NCBI GenBank assembly: GCA_012271065.1
Contig: JAAXHE010000338.1
Coordinates: 1-5,995, forward strand
Source of the DNA: Candidatus Latescibacterota bacterium
GTDB lineage: Bacteria > Latescibacterota > UBA2968 > GCA-2709665
Reading direction: 5' to 3'
DNA length: 5,995 nt
The position numbers were made by a program, and so were the translations under genes. Shown here piece after piece: positions 1 through 5,995 of this stretch. Each line of letters opens with the position of its first letter. Position 1 is the stretch's first letter. The notes below the pieces were generated by a model, which saw only the letters and a list, made by a program, of their open reading frames with translations, was not told where the DNA came from and searched no databases.

Positions 1-104
1 CATTGGTAGCGAACGGCGCGAGACGTACTGGCACGATTGAATGCGGCGGACCAGGAACGGGTGGCCGTATTCTGGTGCGGTCAAAGACAGCGCGGTAAAC
101 GCGA

Positions 105-872
105 TCAATGCTCCCGCGGCTGCAGAACCCCGGCAGCGGTGAGGAGGCGTCGAACGACCGGTTCGCCGCGCTCCATTTGCCTCACGAATGCGAGCGCGCC
201 GCCGATTTTTCTCAACTCGGCCACTGCGGCGGTCAATCCTTCGGCACGCACCCCGGGCAGTAGACGGGAGGATTCGACCGGACGGGCGCCGCCTTCCGCC
301 TGAAGATCCAGGATGCGTGGGGCGCGCCGGGCGGCGGCGGCCAACTCCCAAATCTCTCCAATGCCCGCCGCACGGCACACCGCGACCTTCTTGGGGTCGT
401 AATGCGTGTGTTCGACCTCGATGGCCAGATCCGGTGGCTGTTCTCCCACATCCGCGATGGCTGCCTCCAGCCCTCGTTCGGACTCGATCCGTAAAAAACG
501 TGCTGCGCGCTCACCGATCAGAAACGATTCGTCGGGATCCATGCTCTTGTTCCGGTTGTCCGTCCGGGTTGTGGTGGAACTCATGGGGACGACGGCAAGT
601 CCATTCGCAAGGCACAGAGTCTTGACCAGGTCATTCAGATCCTCTGACCTGATCTCGTGCGTGCGGCTCGGCGCCATGAAGACCGCGATACCCGCCGTGA
701 GGTCGTACCAGCCCTTGCGGAACTCGGCGGCAAGTTCCTCGACCATAGCCTTGAGTACGCGCGGGCTCCCCCCTTGTATCGCGAGCACGTTCGAGCCGAG
801 CGAGCCCGTGCCCTCCACGCAGCGTGGCAGAATCGTTTCCTGCCGATGGGAGGGTTCCGCCGCCGCACTCAT
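105..872 (-). CDS. Uma2 (DUF820) family restriction-endonuclease-like protein
   Basis: Predicted cytoplasmic protein of 255 residues with the Uma2/DUF820 nuclease-like fold. Family landmarks occur in the usual order: a strand pair YDLTAGIAVFMAPSRTHE (56-73, matching the family's Y-L-DG-L-MSPS-HE pattern), SSTTTR (98-103), DPDESFLIG (112-120), PPDLAIEVE (146-154) and a Lys161/Lys162 then AGIGEIWEL (169-177). Asp114, Asp148, Glu152 and Lys161 or Lys162 are the candidate PD-(D/E)xK-type metal-site residues, by analogy only. The HTHYDPKK stretch replaces the more usual SPS or ITSSS after the EV motif. About 40 residues precede the recognisable domain and about 75 follow it, so the protein is longer than the common roughly 190-residue form; the tail looks helical and Arg-rich. 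The ATG at 872 has no clear Shine-Dalgarno sequence. Met43 (746) is an alternative start that would still keep the whole domain. The biological role of Uma2 proteins is poorly known; many are linked to mobile-element contexts, but no such element is seen here. Confidence 0.82.
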   Translation of the reverse strand: MSAAAEPSHRQETILPRCVEGTGSLGSNVLAIQGGSPRVLKAMVEELAAEFRKGWYDLTAGIAVFMAPSRTHEIRSEDLNDLVKTLCLANGLAVVPMSSTTTRTDNRNKSMDPDESFLIGERAARFLRIESERGLEAAIADVGEQPPDLAIEVEHTHYDPKKVAVCRAAGIGEIWELAAAARRAPRILDLQAEGGARPVESSRLLPGVRAEGLTAAVAELRKIGGALAFVRQMERGEPVVRRLLTAAGVLQPREH

Positions 873-1006
873 TGAAGGTGTGTCGTTGCATCCGGGAACA
901 TGACAAGATCATCCCATCGGCACGCCCCGATCACAACCGTTCGCGCAGTCCGCAGCCGAATCCCGCTCAAGCGCGCGCGGATACCGCAGCGAGAGTTACT
1001 GAACGC
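873..1006. other. Intergenic gap between peptidase and Uma2 genes
   Basis: This 134-base stretch shows no stem followed by a T-run on either strand, so I see no intrinsic terminator. The only hairpin noticed, GCGG-ATA-CCGC at 977-987, is four base pairs long. A TTGTCA is present on the minus strand (906-901), but no -10-like hexamer lies at the right distance. Read on the minus strand in the frame set by the peptidase TGA, it has no stop until the TGA at 871-869, which overlaps the Uma2 ATG. Whether Uma2 is transcribed with the upstream pair or from its own promoter cannot be decided. Confidence 0.5.
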
Positions 1007-2959
1007 TCAGAGCCCCCCCGGGCCGCAATCGTTTGCGAGATAGTTCTCCAGCGACTCGAACATGGCCAGGTGGTGTTGCGGCCACCAGGGAAGGCTGTGC
1101 CAGAGGTCCACGATCTCCAGGTACTGCACGTCCTTGCCGGCCCGCTCCATCGCCCGGACGAACTTGCGCGACTGGTCGACCGGCACGCGCTGGTCACGGT
1201 CGCCGTGGAAGACAAATATGGGAATCTCGGACTCGCGAACATGATCGAGGGGCGACATGCCGCCGATTGTCGGGTTCTGAAACTCGCGTTGGAGCGGATT
1301 CTCGAAGGTGATCTTGTCGAAACTGCGCAACTCCGCGAGCCCGGCCCCGGATATGGCGCACTGGAACGGGGAATCCGGGCGCACGCTGGCCGCCATGGCG
1401 GCGAACCCGCCGTAGGAATAACCGAAGATGGCGATTCTGTCCGGGTCCGCGATGCCCTCCTCCGCCAGCCAGTACGCGCCGTCGTCCTTGTCGTCCTGCA
1501 TCTTCTGGCCCCACTCGTTGTCTCCCGCCCGCCACAGCGTCTGGCCGAAGCCTTCGGAACCCCGGTACTGGGGCTGCAACACCGCGTAGCCGCGATTGGC
1601 GAGGAATTGCGCCCAGCGGTCCCAGCCCAGGTAGTCACGCGCCCAGGGACCGCCGTGCGGTAGCACCACGGCGGGATAGGGCTTCTCACCGGATTGAGGC
1701 AGGGTCAGGAAACCGGGGATTTCCAGCCCGTCCCGCGCCTTGTAGGCGACGAACTCCATGTCCGCCATCCTGTCTGGTTCGAGCATGGGAAAGCTGCGCC
1801 CCAACGGCACGAGGTCCTTGCCGTTGACCAGCAGGTAATAGGCCCCCGCTTCCCGGGGACCCGTGGAAAGCACGACGATGACCGTAAGGTCGTCCGACAT
1901 CGCTACCCAGCGGTGTTCCTGGCCGGCCGGCAACGCCTGCGCCAGGCGGTTCTGCATCGACATTCGCTTGGGTTCGGTGTATCTCCTTTCGACCTTGTCC
2001 CGGGCGCCCACAAATCCGACGATCTCGCCGAAATCTCCGGGATTGGTCGCTTGCAGGATACTGATCGCCTCGACATCCCCGCCACCGTAGAGGGGCTCCC
2101 CCAGTTCCCGCGTCAAGAGGTCGTAGGTGCGGATCACGCTTCGTTCCCGACCGGTGTTGTCGAGCATGTACACCCGCCGGCCATCGTTGTCGAAGGCCAC
2201 GGGCGTCATCCCCTCCCGGTTCGTGGCATACAATCGGTGATGTTCTTCCCACTTTTCGGTCTGCGGATGCTTGTAGGTGAACCGGACATGTATTTCCTTG
2301 CCGCTGCCTTCGACCTCCTGCTTGCCCCGAATGACGCCGTGGTGATCCGCGAAAATCCCTTCGGCGCTGGCCCCGCGATAGACGCGCTTGGCCACGAAAT
2401 TTTCCAGGCTCACCTCGTAGATGTCCTCAGCGAACTCGTAGTTGGTCACCCGCACCAGGAACCTGTCCTTGTGTTGGGGCAGCACGTTTAGCAGGCCTAT
2501 GCCGATAGCCCGCTTTGTTTCCATCAACTCTCGGAATCGCTTGCCTTCGTCATCCACCACATAGATCTTGTCGCGAAACCACTTCGTTGGCCGCGCGCCG
2601 GCGCGAATGTCGAACTTCTGCCTGCCAACCACCAGCAGGTACTCGTCGTTCAGCCAGAACACCCCAAGCGCCTTCACATCCACAGGCTTGAATCGCCGCG
2701 GCGGCAGCGACAGGCCCCGCGTCTGCCAGACCGTTACCTCCGGTGGCGCATTGATATGAGACAGCGTCAACGCCGCGAGTTGTTTACCGTCCGGCGTGAC
2801 ATCGACGCTGGATATCACGGGATCGTGAATCCAGGCATTGACGGGAATGGTCTCCGCGAAGGCGGCGGCGCCCGCCAGGCCACTCGACAGCAGGCAGACC
2901 GACAGGAAAAGTCGCAAACGGCGTCCCAACTCCCTTGCCCTCGCACCACCTCGTTCCAT
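1007..2959 (-). CDS. Secreted S9-family (prolyl oligopeptidase/acylaminoacyl-peptidase-like) serine peptidase
   Basis: Predicted periplasmic serine peptidase of 650 residues that would cleave short peptides. An Arg-rich N-terminus and hydrophobic core (about 15-34) form a signal peptide with likely cleavage after A35 (AFA/ET). The twin Arg at 13-14 lacks the rest of a Tat motif, and Cys22 lacks a good lipobox. Residues about 40-395 have beta-propeller character, beginning with the SVDVTPDGKQLAAL blade typical of S9 proteins. The alpha/beta-hydrolase domain is about 400-650: PHGGP (434-438), YRGSEGFG with the likely oxyanion Tyr465, nucleophile Ser515 in GYSYGG (513-518), Asp589 in HGDRDQRVP (585-593) and His621 in DLWHSLPWW. 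The Asp-to-His spacing of 32 is normal. The open frame extends upstream to 3166, but that part overlaps the receptor gene and carries no signal peptide, so the ATG at 2959 is chosen. It is probably translated with the receptor, which suggests that imported peptides are its substrate (inference). Subfamily S9C is likely; exact specificity is unknown. Confidence 0.93.
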   Translation of the reverse strand: MERGGARARELGRRLRLFLSVCLLSSGLAGAAAFAETIPVNAWIHDPVISSVDVTPDGKQLAALTLSHINAPPEVTVWQTRGLSLPPRRFKPVDVKALGVFWLNDEYLLVVGRQKFDIRAGARPTKWFRDKIYVVDDEGKRFRELMETKRAIGIGLLNVLPQHKDRFLVRVTNYEFAEDIYEVSLENFVAKRVYRGASAEGIFADHHGVIRGKQEVEGSGKEIHVRFTYKHPQTEKWEEHHRLYATNREGMTPVAFDNDGRRVYMLDNTGRERSVIRTYDLLTRELGEPLYGGGDVEAISILQATNPGDFGEIVGFVGARDKVERRYTEPKRMSMQNRLAQALPAGQEHRWVAMSDDLTVIVVLSTGPREAGAYYLLVNGKDLVPLGRSFPMLEPDRMADMEFVAYKARDGLEIPGFLTLPQSGEKPYPAVVLPHGGPWARDYLGWDRWAQFLANRGYAVLQPQYRGSEGFGQTLWRAGDNEWGQKMQDDKDDGAYWLAEEGIADPDRIAIFGYSYGGFAAMAASVRPDSPFQCAISGAGLAELRSFDKITFENPLQREFQNPTIGGMSPLDHVRESEIPIFVFHGDRDQRVPVDQSRKFVRAMERAGKDVQYLEIVDLWHSLPWWPQHHLAMFESLENYLANDCGPGGL

Positions 2960-2973
2960 GCTCAGAAGGTCCT
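2957..2973 (-). promoter_or_regulatory. Receptor stop / peptidase start coupling junction
   Basis: The receptor TGA (2964-2962) and the peptidase ATG (2959-2957) are separated by two bases. A modest AGGA (2973-2970) inside the last receptor codons lies ten bases before the ATG, a longer spacing than ideal. This layout favours re-initiation by ribosomes finishing the receptor, which would keep the two products in a linked ratio (inference). Confidence 0.6.
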
Positions 2974-5961
2974 GGCAACCTGAACTACGAACGTGCGGCC
3001 CCGCCGGTCGTAACCAACGCCGGGCAAAGTGTTGAAGACACGGCTGGTTTGATCCCGCGGAACGCCGTCGGCAACCAGGGGCGGCTTGTTGTCGAATAGG
3101 TTGCGGACGGTTCCGAGTATGGTCCAGTCGGGGTTCTGGTAGCGCAACGTGACAGAGTGAGTCCACTCGTCGCCGGTGGACGTAACCCGATCCCGGTTGG
3201 CGGTACCGGAGTCGAATACCGGGTCTTCATGGCTCTTGCCGACGAAGCTGGCGCGCCAGAACAAAGTCCAGTCCCGATAGTCGATGCGCAGGTCGGCCAC
3301 GCCATTCCACTTCGGGTAGCCCCAGTTGCCGACGGAATCAAACTCGTCGTCGAATATCTGGGTGCGCTGTTCGACGAGGCGGGTAACCGTGCCGTCAATG
3401 GTCAGGTCGAAGCGGTCGAACTGCTTCTCATAGCGAAAGTCGAAATCCGCGCCCCGGGCGGTTTGCAGACCCACATTCAACAACGACGAGTCCACATCCG
3501 TCAGGAAACCGTTTGCATCGCGTGGGGCGATGCGGTCGCAGAACGGATTCGTCCGGCCCTCGGAGTTATAGCAAACGCCAAGAACATAGCTTGTCGATGG
3601 CTCCGCGACGGTGTTCTCGAGATCGATCTCCCACCACGTATACGCCAGGGAGAACCCGAGTTCCCCCGGCTGATAGACGACGCCCGCGGTCCACGAATCC
3701 GAGGTCTCCGCTTCGAGGCCCAGGTTGCCACCGACTATTTCGCGAATGCTCGCGCTGCCCTGCTCGCCGTGGTTCGGAGGCAATCCTTCGGCCGCACAGT
3801 TTCGGTAGACCACATCGTCCGGTTCGTAGGTATCGCCGTAATTGATGCAGGGGTCGAGGAAGCCCGAAACAAAGCCCGTCTGGTTGGCCAGGAATTGCTC
3901 GTAGAGATCCGGCGCCCGGAATGATGTGCCGTATGTACCGCGCAGGCGCAGCACCGGTACGACCTGATGGTCCAGTGCCAGGCGGTAAGTAATGTCGTCG
4001 CCGTAGGAGTCATAGTCGGTCCAACGCACCGAGCCGTTGAAGACCACCTCTTCGGCCAGCGGCGCCTGCTTCAGAAGCGGCACTTCCAGTTCACTGAAAA
4101 CTTCCTTGACGGTATCGTCGCCGGTAGTGATTCCCGCCGTGGTAAATCCCCAGAAGTTGTTGTTCTGGGCATCGATGTCAGGCACATCGTTGATGTCTTC
4201 GTTGCGTATCTCGACGCCGAGCACGGCATTGACGTCCTCGCCATTGGGAAATTCGAACAGCCGACCGGTCACGTATCCGGAGAACTGTATGGTCTTGTAC
4301 GTGGTCTCCCCCCTGCTGTCCTTGGTAATGAACGCGAGCACATCCGCCGGCAGACGCCCGTTCAACAAGGCGTCGTGGGTAAACAGATTCGCCGGTACGC
4401 AACCCGGAATGCTGTTGTCCGCGCAAACCAGGTTGCCGCCAGCGTCCAGGGTGGCGTTCAACGAGGCAGCGACGCGGTCTTCGATAAACTGCGGACCCTT
4501 GTAGGTGCCGTTCGAATAGCTGTAGCCCACATAGGTGGCGTAACTCCAGGTTTCCGAAATATCCCCGTCCAGCCCGACGAAAACGTTGACCCGGTCTACC
4601 GAAACCTCGCCCGTGTTATTCGTCAGGTTGTAGCTCGGAAGCACCGGCTGAACATTGAAACCGCCAAACCCGGCCAGGGGACCGTAGATGCCGAACGGAT
4701 TGGTGGGATTGGTACGCGGCACAACCGGGAAGAACTGCCGGTAACCACGGTATTCAGTGGATCGGTGATTGTAATAGAGTTCGTAGTAGAGGTTGGCTGA
4801 GCGGCCGCCGATCTCGAAATCCTTGTCGCCGAACGACGTGATGGAATACAGCTCACTCTGGGGAATGAAGGACTCGACGCTCGGCCCGCGCACATCCCGG
4901 TAGTATTCTCCCTCGTTGTCCCACAGGGGGTCTGGATCGTTCGGATCGCTGCCGGGTTTGTATCCGTGGACGGGTACCGGGGTAAAGTAGGGAATGCCGT
5001 ACGCCTGAACTATGGAGAAGTACGGATTGCTCGGGTCAGGCTGCGCGAGACTGGGTTCGTAACGCACCCACCCGAACGGCGAAACCGCAAATCCGTAGAT
5101 CATGCCGAAGCAGAGCGGCTCGCCGGTCTCCGGACTAGAGTTGTCCAACACACCGTCGCCGTCCTGATCTGTAAGTCGCGGTCGCCTGTCGCATTCCGAC
5201 CAGCTTCGGTCGGCTGCGACCATGTCTTCCCGCTTCTCGTAGCCGGCTGAGACATTGAAGGACCAGCCATCGCCCACCTTGCCCCAGGTAGCATCAGCCA
5301 CATAGAGTTCCCCGCCGCCTTCCTCGGTAAACAAGCTCTCGGCATTGACCTGAAACCCGTCGAACCGTCGCTTCGTGATGGCGTTGATTACGCCCGCCAC
5401 GGCATCGGCGCCGTAAACCGAGGAAGCGCCGTCCTTGAAGATTTCAATACGGTCAATGACGGTGCTGGGAATGGCCGTCAGGTCCACGGAGTTTGTGGAA
5501 CCGCGAACGCCCGACGGCCCCCAGCGCTTGCCGTTCACCAGCACCAGGGTGCGTTGTTCGCCAAAGCCCCTCAGGGCCACTGACAGCGCGCCCGGGCCCC
5601 CGTCGGTGACGAAACCGGAAAAGCTGTCGTCGATCTGCTGGCCCGAAGCCGCGGTGGAGCCCTGCAGGATTTCGGCGGTGTCGAGCAGCCCCGCGAGAGC
5701 GGAAGTTTCGCTGGTGATCACCGTGATGGGCGAGGCGCTGGTGAAGGCGTCGCGCCGGATGCGAGACCCGGTGACGACGATTTCCTCGACGACCGGCCGT
5801 TCCGTAGCGGACGCTTCCGTCGCCGCGCCGGGCAGGGCTTCTTCCTGGATCTCTTCCGGTTGCTGCGCTTCCTGGGCGAATGCGGCGCTGGCGCAAATCG
5901 CCAGGACGGCCGGCAGAACCAAAAGACGAACTGATTGAGTGACTGGTTGACAAATCATCAT
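2962..5961 (-). CDS. TonB-dependent outer-membrane receptor, large-loop type
   Basis: Predicted outer-membrane active transporter of 999 residues, driven by TonB/ExbB/ExbD; ligand unknown. A Sec signal peptide (hydrophobic core about 11-27) likely ends after A29 (AFA/QE). A Pro/Glu/Ala-rich linker leads to a TonB-box-like segment EEIVVTGSRI (59-68). The plug spans about 60-205 and shows the family signatures RGFGEQRTLVLVNGKRW (131-147) and a DLTAIPSTVIDRIEI block followed by GASSVYGADAVAGVIN (160-193). The rest is barrel, with the usual late signatures GTSFRAPDLYEQF (678-690), NLGLEAETSDSWTAGVV (746-762) and VRNLFDNKPP (952-961). It ends in ARTF; a terminal Phe is the normal outer-membrane protein assembly signal. 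The length is at the upper end for the family because the extracellular loops are long. A GTG seven codons upstream (5982) is in frame, but the ATG at 5961 has the well-spaced GGAGG, so I prefer it. The peptidase gene follows after two bases. The fold call is near certain; iron, sugar or peptide specificity cannot be read from the sequence. Confidence 0.96.
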   Translation of the reverse strand: MMICQPVTQSVRLLVLPAVLAICASAAFAQEAQQPEEIQEEALPGAATEASATERPVVEEIVVTGSRIRRDAFTSASPITVITSETSALAGLLDTAEILQGSTAASGQQIDDSFSGFVTDGGPGALSVALRGFGEQRTLVLVNGKRWGPSGVRGSTNSVDLTAIPSTVIDRIEIFKDGASSVYGADAVAGVINAITKRRFDGFQVNAESLFTEEGGGELYVADATWGKVGDGWSFNVSAGYEKREDMVAADRSWSECDRRPRLTDQDGDGVLDNSSPETGEPLCFGMIYGFAVSPFGWVRYEPSLAQPDPSNPYFSIVQAYGIPYFTPVPVHGYKPGSDPNDPDPLWDNEGEYYRDVRGPSVESFIPQSELYSITSFGDKDFEIGGRSANLYYELYYNHRSTEYRGYRQFFPVVPRTNPTNPFGIYGPLAGFGGFNVQPVLPSYNLTNNTGEVSVDRVNVFVGLDGDISETWSYATYVGYSYSNGTYKGPQFIEDRVAASLNATLDAGGNLVCADNSIPGCVPANLFTHDALLNGRLPADVLAFITKDSRGETTYKTIQFSGYVTGRLFEFPNGEDVNAVLGVEIRNEDINDVPDIDAQNNNFWGFTTAGITTGDDTVKEVFSELEVPLLKQAPLAEEVVFNGSVRWTDYDSYGDDITYRLALDHQVVPVLRLRGTYGTSFRAPDLYEQFLANQTGFVSGFLDPCINYGDTYEPDDVVYRNCAAEGLPPNHGEQGSASIREIVGGNLGLEAETSDSWTAGVVYQPGELGFSLAYTWWEIDLENTVAEPSTSYVLGVCYNSEGRTNPFCDRIAPRDANGFLTDVDSSLLNVGLQTARGADFDFRYEKQFDRFDLTIDGTVTRLVEQRTQIFDDEFDSVGNWGYPKWNGVADLRIDYRDWTLFWRASFVGKSHEDPVFDSGTANRDRVTSTGDEWTHSVTLRYQNPDWTILGTVRNLFDNKPPLVADGVPRDQTSRVFNTLPGVGYDRRGRTFVVQVARTF

Positions 5962-5965
5962 CGAT

Positions 5966-5972
5966 CCCCTCC
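5966..5972 (-). promoter_or_regulatory. Shine-Dalgarno sequence of the receptor gene
   Basis: On the minus strand the bases read GGAGGGG. The GGAGG core lies six bases before the ATG at 5961-5959. A second ATG follows immediately (5958-5956). This site decides the start: the GTG at 5982 lies upstream of it and has no comparable site within the window. No promoter can be judged because the window ends 23 bases further upstream. Confidence 0.75.
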
Positions 5973-5995
5973 GTGATGTCACCGCAAAATTACTA

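Noticed and set aside
2..40. Possible C-terminal tail of a plus-strand gene entering from the left, with a stop at 38-40 (a second frame runs to a stop at 96-98).
   Set aside because: Only 12 or 31 codons are visible, with no family signature; either could be chance.
91..103. Small inverted repeat CGCG-GTAAA-CGCG just after the Uma2 stop, as a terminator.
   Set aside because: The stem is only four base pairs and no T-run follows on the minus strand.
971..987. Alternating GC tract and GCGG-ATA-CCGC hairpin after the peptidase gene, as a terminator or Z-DNA element.
   Set aside because: The stem is too short, there is no T-run, and an eight-base alternating tract is common in GC-rich DNA.
824..2491. 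Long plus-strand open frames at 824-1663 and 1694-2491.
   Set aside because: They are antisense to the well-supported peptidase gene, show no family motifs, and are expected by-products of GC-rich codon usage.
2890..2959. Peptidase N-terminus as a Tat signal or lipoprotein signal.
   Set aside because: The twin Arg at 13-14 lacks the following consensus residues, and Val precedes Cys22, which does not fit a lipobox; an ordinary Sec peptide ending AFA fits better.
2965..3166. N-terminal extension of the peptidase frame up to 3166 (69 extra residues).
   Set aside because: It lies wholly inside the receptor's 3' end, lacks a signal peptide or family similarity, and would bury the clear signal peptide that begins at the ATG at 2959.
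3967..4800. Plus-strand open frame of 277 codons inside the receptor gene.
   Set aside because: It is antisense to conserved barrel sequence and has no recognisable domain or ribosome site; it is a shadow of receptor codon bias.

Overview
The window is a GC-rich bacterial segment with three protein-coding genes, all read on the minus strand. In transcription order they are a TonB-dependent outer-membrane receptor (5961 down to 2962), a secreted S9-family serine peptidase (2959 down to 1007) and a Uma2-family nuclease-like protein (872 down to 105). The receptor architecture (plug plus 22-strand-type barrel ending in Phe) requires a diderm. Its wording, with an EEIVVTGSRI-type TonB-box region and large extracellular loops, is typical of Gammaproteobacteria or related Proteobacteria with many such receptors. 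The exact taxon cannot be fixed from this sequence.

Region 5995-2957: the receptor is essentially complete, with a strong Shine-Dalgarno sequence before its ATG and only 22 bases of upstream DNA beyond it in the window. Its TGA stop is two bases before the ATG of the peptidase gene, so the two are almost certainly co-transcribed and probably translationally coupled. Both products carry Sec-type signal peptides. The simplest reading is an import-and-processing pair: the receptor brings a peptide or peptide-containing ligand across the outer membrane and the peptidase trims it in the periplasm. The substrate is not revealed by the sequence.

Region 1006-873 is a 134-base gap with no recognisable terminator or promoter. 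The frame downstream of the peptidase stop stays open through it and ends in a TGA that overlaps the Uma2 ATG.

Region 872-105 encodes a Uma2 (DUF820) protein with a PD-(D/E)xK-like core. It has no obvious functional tie to the receptor/peptidase pair. Bases 1-104 hold nothing I can assign. I see no RNA genes, mobile elements, CRISPR arrays or convincing terminators. Nothing in the window is clearly an undescribed system. The most notable points are the coupled receptor/peptidase pair, a calcium-type DxDxDGxxD motif in a cysteine-bracketed receptor loop, and the four local cysteine pairs of the receptor.
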